From assembly GCA_037903355.1 (NCBI GenBank), contig JBAJFE010000014.1, forward strand, positions 1,984,001 through 2,048,000: a stretch of DNA of 64,000 nucleotides. Direction: 5' to 3'. Within the stretch, counting starts at the first letter, position 1. The number at the start of each line of letters is the position of its first letter. The stretch comes from Trichuris trichiura. Taxonomy: Eukaryota; Nematoda; Enoplea; Trichinellida; Trichuridae. Below are positions 25,001-36,752 of this stretch, in pieces. The notes beneath the pieces were generated by a model, which was given only the letters and a program-made list of their open reading frames with translations, made no database searches and was not told the origin of the DNA. A program made the position numbers and the translations under genes.

Positions 25001-27816
25001 TGTCATTTTTAAACAAAAGTTTGAAGTACCGTATATCACGGCGTATAAGAACTCCCTCGTACCTTGAAAACGTGGTTTCTTGGTACGGGAACAAATGTTT
25101 TCATAATGAAGAAGTTTATTACGGATAATTCCCGTTTATTTATGTATATAGAAGAATTCCGGAGCTTTCGGGTCATTCGAGACCCGTCATCAGCGGTCTT
25201 AAGTTGTAATAATATCATATTAAGACCGCTGTTGTAATATGATATTATTACAACTTAAGACCGCTGATGGCGGGTCTCGAATGACCCGAAAGCTCCGGAA
25301 TTCTTCTATATACATAAATAAACGGGAATTATCCGTAATAAACTTAGAACTCCCTCGTACCTTAGTGAAGGGTGGTAATGATTGGCCCAGTTACGGCGAC
25401 GCTGATTGCTCAAGTCTTGGTCAATTCTGATTAGCCAGTTCCTTGTCAATGTTAATCTTCCATCCAGTTGAAACTGTCTTGCCTCAACTTCAACGCGAAA
25501 ACTGACCAATTGGAATTGACCTAGACTTGAGCAATCAGCTTCGCCGTAATTGGGCCAATCATTACCATCCTTTACTTAGGTAGGAGGAGTTCTTATACGC
25601 CGTGATATACGGTACTTACGTTATTTTAATATACTGTATGCTTTGCCTTAGGCGTTAGAACGGTAAATAATATTTAGTCAAAGTGTATATCGCACTTTTT
25701 AGAGTAGTGATTCTGGGTCTTTCACCAGTCAGCCTGGCCGGAATTAAGGGCGGCAACATCAAAGGGAAAAGCGCAACGCCGGTGCGCAGTGAAGTAGGAT
25801 TAAGAGAACAACGCAACAATATGGAGGATTAGCGCCGCACCCGCACAACGGAAGGGACTATCGGTGAAAGACCCGTGATTCTTAAGGTCTTATTACGCAC
25901 GTTTCCGCGAGGAAACCTACAGTCTTCAAGTCTATGATGCATAGCATACCGATAGTCGCTGCTTTGCGACTATCCTATCTTCATATTTTGTCTTAAGCTT
26001 AGAGTGGGGCGGAACAGGATAGCTGGCAAGGTTTTACGACCGAAGTACCCAGTTTTACGCAGGTGCTTGCCGACTATACTGTTCTGCCCTAGCCCAACCC
26101 TAAGCTAAAGTATAAAAACAAAAGTGCTGTCAGAGTAGCGAAAAAATCAGCACATTGCCAGATAGGTGTCGCCACTGTAGCTTTGCAGTAAAGACTCTAA
26201 TACTTCTCCAGTTTCTCTGTTGGCATTGTACAGAGTGTCTAGCAAATGTTTGAAGTATTACGTATTGCACACGTTGCCTAAAGATTTTCAGCATTCTATA
26301 GAATGCCTGGATATTCTGCACACTGCCTAAGTTCACATATTGCCTGAAAAATACATTAACAATCGATGCTTTGATAAATAATCGTCATTTTCACTTTGGC
26401 GTGATAACGAATCAAATCAAGCTGTAGGCTGTTTAGAAGCTCTCTTCAGCTGTAGAGCGGTAAAGAGCCTATTGATGGGGAGCGTTTACTGTTACTATCA
26501 TTGCTGTTAATACTTTCTGGATACCTGAAAGGTTGCGTGAGTAGCTTGCGTAGAGGTACCTGTGATTTTGTATTGCTGTCTTTTCTTGTTCATAGAGCCT
26601 TCACCACGTCGATTGACATAAAGTTGAAGCGATGGGTTGACAACGCCTTGCCTGCCATATGTGTAGAAGCAGCATGGGACGCGCTTCGTGAAAAGCTAAC
26701 TGACATTGTTGCGCAAGATGCCAGTAAAATGGAGCATGTGTCCCTTTTCGAGCCTCTGAAGAATGCCATAATTGAACAAGCCTTTTCTGCTCACGCCTGG
26801 GATCCCAAAGCTTGTTATTATTTGGTATATAACTGCTCATATCAAAACGCTGCTCCTACTGCTTTTGCCAATTAAGAGGGTAATCCAATCGAACGCCATC
26901 GAAGACCGTAATGTTCCTGACAGGGTTTCCTGGGAAATGGCTACGCAATTCATGGAGACTACTGTTAAGGAACAGCTAATCAACGCCGAACATACTTTCC
27001 GTGAAATGGTTGGTCCCGGCTGGTCTGAGAAATGGCTTCTCTGGGCCAGCGCAAAGGAATCGCAAGTTCGACGGTCTCTTATCGTTGAAGAGCTCAAGCC
27101 ACTTCTTCGCGCCAAAAAGGCAAGTTTAATTTTGAAGAATAAAGCTGTTTTGACTTTCGGTTCGCTTTTGTCGCTTAGAATCGGAAACCATTTTTGGAAC
27201 CGGAAGAAGTAGCACTTGCTTGTCGCAATATTGAAGTCAAGGGTGGCAAAGCCAGCCCTGAAGAACTCAGGGACGTGTGGCATCATCTTTATCACAGGAA
27301 CTTTCTTCACACTGCGCTAAGCTCGGCAAGGGAATGCAAGAATCTCTTTGTTCATTACCAAAACGGTTTCCTAGAAGCGGTGCGTAGCATGGAATTCGAA
27401 ACTAACATCCATTAAAAGGGTAACATCATTTAGGCTGATTGTGCTTCAGTAGTCGTCTTTTGGCGAATACATCGTATGCTTAATGCCACCGTAAATGCGC
27501 TCAGGCAGCAGATAGTCAACAAAGAGGGTAGCTGTTGTACACTTTTTGGAATATCTTCTTAATTCAGCACAAATTATAGCGAGACGCCTTGAAGCTGAAA
27601 TCAAGCGAATTATAGTCGAATGGTCGCAAAACGCGGATGTAAAGAAAAAATTCATCGTGGGGCGTCAAGTGGAATTAGCTGAGCAGCTCAGTACGTTCGT
27701 ATGTTCGTTTGTAGGTCGAGGAACTTTGATCGCTTATAGAACAAGTACGGCTCATTCAAGCGAAGCTCGAAGAATTTATCTCCGCGCTAAACAGCAGTGA
27801 TACGCTGGAAACGTGA
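22048..27816 (+). CDS. OPA1: OPA1/EAT-3 mitochondrial dynamin-like GTPase (19 exons)
   Basis: Dynamin-family GTPase that fuses mitochondrial inner membranes and shapes cristae, acting in the intermembrane space. Exons: 22048-22224, 22281-22629, 22685-22755, 22829-22915, 22971-23057, 23107-23183, 23237-23354, 23409-23555, 23610-23709, 23759-23889, 23943-24088, 24144-24321, 24371-24540, 26596-26824, 26877-27119, 27179-27379, 27434-27527, 27568-27690, 27740-27816. Phases are consistent throughout and give 934 residues (human 960). Exon 1 has a basic mitochondrial presequence and a hydrophobic segment ([10 protein letters not shown]). Exon 4 is a short charged helix. The G domain has P-loop GDQSSGKTS (about 262-270), IDLPG (about 364-368) and TKVD (about 434-437). 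The stalk and GED-like end are conserved and the protein ends [10 protein letters not shown]. Introns are 40-60 bp except intron 13 (24541-26595, 2055 bp), which is full of transposons. Intron 15 (27120-27178) appears to use a GC donor. The start is the first ATG giving the presequence. Confidence 0.96.
25027..25614. mobile_element. TIR MITE, family B, copy B1 (Tc1/mariner-like), split by A3
   Basis: Inverted ends TACCGTATATCACGGCGTAT and the reverse complement at 25595-25614 begin and end with TA, the target of Tc1/mariner elements. Inner inverted stretches (GGTAATGATTGGCCCAGTTA and mirror) are shared with copy B2. Without the A3 insertion and one copy of its target repeat the element is about 290 bp. 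It is non-coding and sits in OPA1 intron 13. Confidence 0.8.
25066..25345 (-). mobile_element. Palindromic hairpin element, family A, copy A3 (in OPA1 intron 13)
   Basis: Reverse-oriented copy: the tail (CTTGAAAACGTGGTTTCTTG) comes first, then the two arms. The centre has an extra duplicated AAGACCGCTG unit, making a three-part palindrome. An 18-bp direct repeat, AGAACTCCCTCGTACCTT, flanks it (25048-25065 and 25346-25363). The insertion splits the older TIR element B1, which proves the duplication is a target-site duplication. It lies in the large intron of OPA1. Confidence 0.9.
25960..26345. mobile_element. Dispersed repeat family D, copy D1 (OPA1 intron 13)
   Basis: Inverted segments TCTTAAGCTTAGAGTGGGGC and its mirror near 26090-26117 are followed by a block containing AGTAGCGAAAAA, TAGGTGTCGCCAC and TTTGCAGT, then several ATTCTGCACA/TTGCCTGA words. 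The same words in the same order recur near 60.6-61.05 kb, so this is a second dispersed family. Its ends are not defined. Confidence 0.55.
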
Positions 27817-27907
27817 GGTGAACACAAGCTATCTCGACGTGCTCTGTTGATGGTCAATTGCTTTCCTAATTGTCCTTAGTAAATTCGCGAGCTAAGGTTG
27901 AGCCAAT

Positions 27908-27913
27908 TTTATT
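27908..27913 (-). promoter_or_regulatory. Poly(A) signal of ABCF3
   Basis: AATAAA on the minus strand, 14 bp past the ABCF3 stop. Transcripts of ABCF3 and of the convergent OPA1 must end within about 110 bp of each other, so 3' overlap is likely. Confidence 0.6.
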
Positions 27914-27927
27914 CTGTCGCAGTCATA

Positions 27928-30900
27928 TCAAATTAACTTAACGAGCTCCTTTTGTATACACGCTTTGTATTCTTCTATTCCTCCTTCAAGCTGGGTAACA
28001 ATACCATCGCGAATGATCAGTAGCTCTTTACAAACCATTTTGATGAGTCTTTCTTCGTGCGTCACCACGATGACTCCACCCTGCAAGTTCAGCCAAGTGT
28101 TTAATTTTTGAAAAAGAATATTTTGCCTACTTCAAATTGGCGCAGAGCTTCTCCAAGAGCATCAACAGTTTCAATGTCTAAATGATTGGTTGGTTCATCG
28201 AGAATCAGAAAGTTAGGCCTGCAAGTTCAAGTAAAGAACGGATTAATTGCTGTACCAGTGCCTACTTCATCACTGACAGCAAGGAGAACGCTAGGCGAGA
28301 CTTCTGCCCGCCGGAAAGAGTGCTAATCCTTTGCAATGCCAAGTCGCCAGTTATGCCGAACCGGCCGAGAGCAGATCGGCATTCTTCATATTTGGTACCT
28401 AAAAATGTACAGATACTCAGCTATACAAGCTCTTAAGTTAGCCTTAACACTGCCATGTCTTGCGAAGTTTTTACGTAGTCAGCCAAATTACATTGCTCGC
28501 TTTCCTTGACGCAGTAATTACTGCGCGGCAACTCGCTTTCCTCAGATCAAAATAAGGTTCCTATTCAGATTTGTATAAGTGACACTTCAAACGTTTCTAA
28601 GTAAAAGTATTCAAGGACCAGCTACCTGTGGAAAACTCTTACGTCATGGTTTGACTAGTCAGTAAAGTTCAACCTTTAAAAGATTGCTATTTAAAATTTA
28701 GCAGGACAGTCACCTTTGTCAAAAAAATGACATGAAGGGAAGATGTTCTTTGTGACGGGATAGTAAAGTAACCCGCACACCTTTACTAAATCTGCCGGAT
28801 CGGATATTAGTGGTTTCAGTGTATTTCAATGTAAGATAAACTTTTTGTAAATGTAACTTCTTGGTATGGGACCATGTAGTTTTATGTCGAGTTTCCTTTA
28901 CGGAAAGTCTGTCCCGTTGACAATATTTTTATTCCAGAGCTTTCGGATCAAAGATAAACTTAAAGCGTTCATTTCATAGCATCTGCTTTATGTGGAATCA
29001 TTAAACTTCTGTGTTCAAGCAGGCTTCGTCTTGGGTCAGGCTTTTGTTTCATGCCGCTTTGCTAATACTTAGGCTTCCATTTTCTCGCCTATATATTCTA
29101 TGACTGCCGAAGATTTTCAACAAATGTTCTATAATGATTTTGGAGGCGTTGTTGTCTTTAAACATTTTTGGCTTTAAAAGTTCCTCTGCCTTTGTTTACC
29201 GTTCAAGCGTACGCTGATTCTAAGTGAAGCCTTTTTTTTGCAACCTAGGCAGTATTGCACCCACACACTAATTTACGGACACGATTTTCAAACGAAACGT
29301 TTCATCCAGTGTGTTCAGCCTGCCGTTCCTTAAAAGTGATTTAAGGCTGCAAGATTTCCTTAAAAATACCTTAAAATTTAAAGTTCTACCTGAAACTGTG
29401 ACCTTCTCCAAGCTTTCACAGTAAGGTAAGGTCAAGAGCACTAATCTAAACTAAAATTAAAACATTTCTTTATAAGATACAACCTTCGGTAGAGCTATTG
29501 CCTTTGCAATTTAGTACAGATTTTTAAGATTTCTGGAGGATACCTAGCAGCAATGTTTTAAAAGTACAGACGTACAAAAAAAATTAGTTTAGCGCTTACC
29601 TGGATACCGTTGTTGTACCAGCTCCACTGGGTTGACGTCCATTACGAGCTGATCAACGTGATGTTGAGTGAAGTAGGCGACTTTGAGCAACCGATGCAGT
29701 CTACGCTCCCCTTTTACAGGATCCAACATTCCTACGATTAATTTTAGAAAAGTAGTTTTTCCGCTGCCATTGTCGCCAACCTAAACAGAAGCAAGCTGCG
29801 TGCCTACTGAATGGAGAAGCTTGACACCCATCCTCACCAAACATATTCGCGACTCCATGTTCGCAGTAAAATTTACGTTTCGGAGGACAGGTCGCTCCTT
29901 CGCGTAATGGAATGAAACATTCTCTAGCTGAATTATTGGCGGATTCAGCGACTCGCACGGAGGAAACCTAAACAATGCGTAATTCTCCTCCTTCCTTCAC
30001 CATTGGGATTTGCGTGCATAAACGCACTTAATAACAACAGGCGAGTCGACTTCAACCGGCAATAACTCTGGCCTGAAATTTGGACAAATGTTTGCTGTCA
30101 CTAAATAGTAATGAAGACGAGAATCTTTACAGCTTCTCCAGCATCTTTATCTTGCTTTGCACCAAAGATGCCCTCTTAGCGTTGTAGCGAAAACGATCGA
30201 TAAATTCTTGCACATGAGCGCGGTGCATTTTTTGCGCCTCGTATTCTCTTTGCTGGTTCGCCAGAAGTTCCGTCTTTGTTTTCTCGAATTGATCATAGTT
30301 GCCATTGTAATACTCCAAGCGCAAATTGTGCATGTAAATAATTTCAGTGGCGACATTGTTCAGGAATTCGCGATCGTGCGAGACAACGCATAATATCGTG
30401 GGCCACGTCTAGTACAGCTATGAAAATATCGTTTTTTTCGGATTAACAATACTTTACTAGCAAGTAGTTTTCCAGCCACAGTACCGTCTTCATGTCCAGC
30501 ATATTAGTTGGCTCTAAATCATTCGGCTCGGTAGGGATGTTACAGCTATCAATACCTACCGTCCAGGAGCAGTAGATCTGGTCTGAAAAATTTTTATGAT
30601 GTAAACAACCCCGCCATACGAAAGTTAACTTACCTCACAAACAGTGCACGTGCCAGAGCGACTCGCATTCTCCATCCTCCCGAATATTCCCTATTTTCAA
30701 GCATCATTCATTCATTGTTGGCGCAGCGTACAGCCTGCAGTTACTTTGTAGGCCGCTTTTGGCTCTCCGAGTCAAATCCAAGTCCAAACAAAATTCCTGC
30801 CGCTCTTGCGAAAGCTTTGTCCGCCTCGATTGCTTGTAGTTCTTCATAGATTTCTTGCAATCGAACGGACAGCCTGTCCGTAGACCTAAACATCATTGAA

Positions 30901-33900
30901 TCCTACTGTATTTGCGCCATTTCAAAAAACCTCTAATTCAAAGTACAATGAATCAGATGGCGCGGAAATTAAGCAAACAAATGCTCATTAGTTGAGAATG
31001 CGGTTTACAACACAACTTTCTTTTTCAAAAACTGCGCCGCTATGTGCAAATGCTACTGTCAATGATGCTTGCGAACTAAAGCGGAACTCTGCAAAAAGTT
31101 GACGCGCCTTTTTGAATCAGACTTTACCGTTGGGCAACTGACGGCGTTAGCAGTCTGACAAAGGTGGCCTTCGAACAGATGAACGAAGTCCGAAACGTTA
31201 GAAACAGCGTAATGCATCTTAATGCTCAATTACACTGCTACGACATTAGTGTGCATATGCATGTTATATCATGAAAGCACCTTACTGCTCCCGGTGCAGG
31301 ATGCCTATGGGAACAACTTACTCCAAAAGTTCCCAAAGCAGTAATAATATAGATGAACTGACTGACAGCACTTTCACTTGTCTGCGTAGTTCACCAATGG
31401 ACACATGCTACCAGCGTGAAAATGACTAAGTAGCTGTCGGCGAGCAGTGCCACTGTAGCTGTGTCGCGATGCTGCGTTCGAATAAGCATTAGTTTTACTC
31501 AATAAGTTAGTTAGAGCGAGTGACTATTCATGTAGTAAATTCTGGCGCACCAAAGGGAATCACGCCATGTACCCAACTGTCTTTTCTGCTGAGATTTTCA
31601 GAAACTCATTAAGAACTCGATTATCCGAACTATATCTGCGTAGAGGCGGTTGAAACAACGAAAAAATAGGACAACTAAAATTTTCTTCTTGTTCATATCT
31701 TTTTATTTTAGCTTTTCAGTAATTGGACTTTATTCTACCAAGTCCACCTCGTATGTGCAACAGCTTATTGCTAATGAGGAACTAAAATGTACGAATGATT
31801 CCTAACACTGATAGCAGGCTGTTGAACTTCGAAAGTTCATCTGCAATGACGACTTCAATAACTCAGTGCACAGTCATAACAAATAACCAAACTTAATTTT
31901 AATAACCTATAAAAGTTGTCAGAGTGCGCGCTTTTGAATAACGTTAGATAACGGCTACTTTTTGAAATCGACAGGAAATCTGACGCTGTTGAAATGGATT
32001 GGGTTCGTAGTGATTTTCAGGCTTACCAAACTAACGGCAGCGGTAACACGGTAGAGCGTTGTATAGTTGAACCTTTAGAAAGCCGGATTTCTTCCAAGAA
32101 TAATCGCCAAGAAGTAAGAATAACACAAAGGACCCAGCAAAGATTGCAATAACTATAACATTAATAAATACATTAAAGTTCAAGTCATGCCTAAGTAATT
32201 TACATGAAATGACGATGAAGAGGAACACGTGTAAAATCTGAGAAAGAGTGAAAATTCACTCTTATCTCGAACAGACAATGTTGGAGCATTCTGACGATGC
32301 CTACTCACTTTCTACAATACCTAACCTGCTTTTAGTTAGTCGGCTGTTCTACTTTGCCTTTTACTCGCGTGTTTGCTCTTTTATAAGTAAAGCTGTCCTA
32401 CTCGCTCTCGAATTCCTACAGACAGATTTACAGCTTGAGAACAGGAGCCACATCTTCCAGTTTATAAAAATATATCAATTTTTTATTTCCTGCTGACATT
32501 TTCTTATAATAGTAGTAATAATAATAATAAAACCTAAAGATGGTTCGAGTGCTGTAAATACAGACTGACCTAAATTTGTCCCTCACGTCAGGATGTGCTG
32601 TCTAACACATTCTCGCAAAAGCTTTCTGTCAGCTGTAAAAGAAGGGAGCGGGAGTCATACCGTCCGAAAAACAATTACAGCGAGCAGTGATCAAAAGGAG
32701 CGCTGGCGGTCAAAATCTCGAAAGGTTGAAATTCTGGGTGGCTCAAAATCCGGAACAGACCGAAAATGCACTGTGAAGTTCGGCCTTGTGCATTGTCATC
32801 TTCTAACTAAGGAATATATTTGAATAGAGGCATGATTATACTGGTCTTGAATTTTAGATCAAACTTCGAACAAGACCAATATAACAACGCCTCTATTCAA
32901 ATACATTCCTTATCTAGATGCCAATGCACAAGTTCTCTAAAGCCAAACTTTACAGTACATTTTTGGCCTATTCGGGATTATGGCTTTCACCTAAAAAAAG
33001 AAAGATATTTTTGCTATAAGCCTACTGGGACGGACATACAAAAGCCGTTGCTCCTGTTAGTCTTCGAACGCTCAAATGATGTCCGTGGTTGTATTTGTTC
33101 AACTTTTGTAGTGCTCGCAAGATGCCAGTAACTTCCCTAGTCCGAGCAAAGAACGCATGCAGGCAGTATTATACAAAAGAGGCGGGAACCAATGATAACC
33201 CCCTCAATACGATTACTTTTGATATTTAGTTTGATTCGTACATGCAGAAATGCTAGGAGCCGGATATTCCGGCATACGTCTACGAAAACTGATATTCTTT
33301 TCTTGTGCAAGCCGAGGATTGCTTAATCTTAAACTGAGTAGCCGGAAGAAAGAGAAGTCGGAGATATTTGAAATCAAGCATACAGGAGTCTGACCGTATG
33401 TATTCCTTAATTGTTTAAAAGGTAGAATGAGGCCTAAGGCTCTTTGGGACAAATTTTAAATTCAAATCGGGTTAATGCGGACATTCTGTGCTCTCAGGAG
33501 TACGTATATGCTGAGTGAAAGCAACATGCAATTCTAACGGAGCCATGGAGCGACTGCAAGCCCCAATCAAATATTGAAATGTTGCAATCATGAAGGAGCT
33601 TACAATTTTCCACCAGTCTGCAAAAGCCATCTTTCCCATTAGATATCGGAAAGCACATTACTATGCTAACTTTAAAGTTTAAACGAAAAAATTAGCGCAT
33701 TGAGTTTAAATCTTCGATGGGTCACTGATGCCTCTGCCATTAAATCATTCATTCATTAGTGTTTACCATTCGGAACAAGACCAACAATGGCAAATTTTGT
33801 TGGTAGAATTGGGACGAAGATAAATTATGCCACTGGAAAGGCAGAAAAAACTGAACTGGATGAAAAAACAATGATGCTGTGCACCCGATTTGAACATTTC

Positions 33901-36752
33901 AGAGATGATACTGACCTAGTGCAGGGGAAGTTTGCAGACTTTTTAGTAAATCCAAATTCTATGACATCTGCGGAAAAGCTTGCCGAAGCAATGGCCCAAA
34001 TGTCTGCACACGTTGACAAATCATATGCGCTTAATCTTGACGCTCTCAAATTTGCTGAATGTCTTCGCGTCATAGGCAAAGCTCAAAGAGAAATGGTTGC
34101 TCCCATTCGAGAAAACGTAGTTACGCCTATGCAAAAGTTCTTGAAGGAAGAAGCCGTAAACTTCAAGAAAGCCAAAAGTCAATTGGATACCGCCGTCTTG
34201 GACATGGATGGCAGTCGCTCAAAGCGAGCAAGATCAGTTTCACCTGATCCATCCGTGAAGGCCGAATTAGAGGTTAGTGAAAGCAGGATAAAAATTCGTT
34301 TTCAAAAAATCAACAGCTTATCTTGTTTAGAGAAAAGAACAAGAAACCAAAGAGATATTCGAAGCAAAATTGGAAGAATTCAAGACGATTGCAAGTCAGT
34401 TGCCCAAACACCAAAGCAGTCAACAAGATATGCTTATGGCTTTTGCAAACAATCTTCTTCAGTTTCATACGTTTGCTGCGGAAAAACTTAAGGAGTACCT
34501 GGGATAATACCCACTGGCAAAAATGATTGCCTGTTCTAACGTCTGCCCAAACTTGACTAAGGCGGAGAGCATATAAAACGCAATAAATTCAGAACATTAA
34601 CTTGAAACTTCATAAAGCTAGTTGCGATATCTTGTAAATTTAAGATTGTGTAAATGTTGCCAATTCAGTGTTAATAAAATTTTACATAGTAGAATTGTTT
34701 TGTGTAAATTTCGACAGAACGCTAATACGCCTGTCATTCCAACTCAAACTGCGGAACAACTTACTTGTCGGATGTGCTTCCCATCTCTTCTCTTATTCTA
34801 CCTTCCTCTTCCAACAGCTTTTGCCTTCTTGTATCCGCTTGCAGAACACTATCAATTATTAACGTGTCGTCACCTTCCACTTCTTGCTCGACATGCAGAA
34901 TGCTCAAATGCGAAGGAAGTTGTATATTTCCGCTGCAGCAAAAATTATTGTTGTTAAAATTTCTTTAGGCGACTGTTATACACACCTTGAAATCATTCTT
35001 AACAATGTTGTTTTACCGACTCCGTTACGCCCTACCAAGCCATAGCGTTTCCCTTTGTACATGCGCAAATCTGCATTTACGAGCAATTTCCTGAAACATG
35101 TTTCACATTAGTAAAAATCAGTTAATTTCCAAACTGAAAAAATGACGAACTATCAATACCGGCAAGCTTTATGGGTGAAAAAGCAACAATGTGGATAGTA
35201 AGTAATTTTACAAAAGATGCAGCTACTCTGTTCCGCTACAAGAAACGCCAATTTCAGGCTAACGGTTTTCACTTCGTATGTCATCGCCTCTGCAAAGGCT
35301 AAAGCAGTTTTATGAGCTATTATGCAACCAAATTCTGATAGATTCAATTAAACAATCTGGAAACTATTTGCATATATTCTGCTTTCTAAAGTTAAAACTT
35401 CTCTTCCGAAAAAATGCATATAGAAAATATCTCCCTGTTAGACTCAACTGCTCTACACTTCGCTAAACAACTTGTCCATACCAGTTTAGGGCAATTTGAA
35501 TAGGTCTTTTCAACTGCCCGATCCTCCATTTTTTTCGAACTTTCTTAGCTACATTCTTTCTACTCTTTATTTTAACTAACTTAACTACTCTTTCTTTTAA
35601 AAAGTTTAACATAGCATCTAAAGTCGCGTTAGACATGAAATTAGCCAATGGAACCAAAGTGCAAACTTTGGAGGAAGTTTGCAAAGGCGAACTTTAAGTT
35701 TTGATGTAAAAACGGTCAACAGTTAAAAAACAATACATTGCTATTAGGTCTGCATTAAAATCTGAGGCAGTAAAAAGATATGGGCAGCTAAAACTGTTCA
35801 TGCTAGGGAGTGACAAAAGCGCAATCATTGCCAAAAGCAGGCATGCATGTTACTTACTTATTTCCGTAGGATACATCGATGCTTTCTACATGAATGTCTC
35901 TTGTTAAGTTCTGCCCTCTGGCTTCGCTATTTTCTTCACGCCGATTAATGCGATGGCTTACTGAAGCAGTTAGCTCGCCGGAGCTGAAAACACTCTCCTT
36001 TTTAATGTAGTTTTCAAGTAACGAAAAGGTGAAGGATAGCTGAAATTTCAAACATGCGAAAGTACCTATGTGGGCGGCAAAGGGTTTTGCTTTCACGCTT
36101 CTCCTGCTTCTGGAGCAATTTTTTCTCAACTTTTTCCAACCTTTTCACATCAGGCTGAGACTTAAAAAAATTACTTCAAACAAAAGAAATTTGCTACACG
36201 ACTAAGAGAGGCAAACGACTGGTACTTTACGCTCAGTGGAACTTACCATGCTCCTTGATGGACACTTCAGCGTGTTAGAAAATGCAGGCATTGAGTCTGA
36301 TTCAGAATGCAAAGATGCTATATGTACTGGGGCAAGCAGCTTTCCTGCTAACGGCATTGAGGCGTCCACATTCCTACCGAGCAGGAAATATGAAGCAACG
36401 GAACTATGACAGGGAAGAATGAATAATTAAATACTTTTTCAAGAGCTCCACAATCTCCTGACAAAATTTGACCATACTAAAATCCATATTGACGTTGCAG
36501 CTCAACAGCAATGGTCCAACTGCTTCTTCAACATCCAATGCAGACTCAAACATGCCAGCATTTTCCGTAAGCACACCTATAAATAGGTGGACACAGTTTA
36601 AGACTCTAACAGAACAATTCACTCCCGCGACAAACGGAAATATGGACAAACTTGCACTAAGATAAAAAAAAAGTATAATTACTTAAAATGTATTCCTTGA
36701 TTGTTGAATCCAAATCTGGTACGTTTGCCTCAAGGCATTCTTTCAGGCTCAT
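27928..36752 (-). CDS. ABCF3: ABCF3/GCN20-type ABC-F ATPase (18 exons)
   Basis: Soluble ABC-F protein with two ATPase domains and no membrane segments; relatives act on ribosomes and in GCN2/stress signalling. Coding order (plus coordinates): 36683-36752, 36435-36576, 36247-36373, 36066-36154, 35858-35983, 34986-35090, 34765-34932, 30745-30885, 30634-30690, 30560-30582, 30458-30513, 30131-30408, 30028-30072, 29838-29967, 29600-29780, 28266-28398, 28131-28218, 27928-28080. All phases agree; 703 residues (human 709). NBD1: Walker [10 protein letters not shown] (about 205-213), signature YSGGW (about 325), Walker B LLLLDEPTNMLD (about 345), then VVSHD. NBD2: GDNGSGKTT (about 521), LSGGQ (about 607), [11 protein letters not shown] (about 628), and VVTHEE near the end. 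The ABCF3-type N-terminal extension is present. AATAAA on the minus strand (27908-27913) lies 14 bp past the stop. Introns of 3879 bp (30886-34764), 1201 bp (28399-29599) and 767 bp (35091-35857) stand out among about 50-bp ones. The largest hosts the N-BAR gene. Confidence 0.96.
28860..28950 (-). mobile_element. Half copy of family A element (in ABCF3 intron)
   Basis: Degraded single arm with tail: TTCTTGGTATGGGACCATG resembles the reverse of the family A tail, followed by TTTACGGAAAG, GTCCCGTTGAC and CCAGAGCTTTCGGATC. No inverted partner follows. It sits in the 1201-bp intron 28399-29599 of ABCF3. Confidence 0.5.
32739..32985. repeat. Imperfect inverted repeat (ABCF3 large intron)
   Basis: The strongest part pairs GAATAGAGGCATGATTATAC with its imperfect complement around a centre near 32862. 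Weaker complementarity extends outward to GTGCATTG/CAATGCAC and CCGAAAATG...TTTTTGG. It looks like an old fold-back element. It is non-coding, 0.8 kb upstream of the nested BAR gene. Confidence 0.65.
33787..34507 (+). CDS. N-BAR (endophilin-like) protein, nested gene
   Basis: Two exons, 33787-34272 and 34331-34507, joined over a 58-bp intron (donor GTTAGT, acceptor TTGTTTAG), give 220 residues. Residues about 14-30 ([12 protein letters not shown]) match the endophilin A/B N-BAR signature. LVNPNS and the helix with IGKAQREM fit endophilin helices, followed by a long charged helix ending KLKEYLG. No SH3 domain follows, so the protein would be a bare membrane-curving BAR dimer. It resembles endophilin B most, but is short and divergent, so I give no symbol. 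A short RSKRARS basic/serine patch lies between helices. AATAAA at 34582-34587 follows the stop by about 75 bp. The gene lies wholly inside the 3879-bp intron of ABCF3 on the opposite strand. Its own intron argues against a retrocopy. Confidence 0.82.

Noticed and set aside
25036..25430. Two near-identical plus/minus frames starting [10 protein letters not shown]
   Set aside because: They are the two arms of palindrome A3 read on opposite strands.
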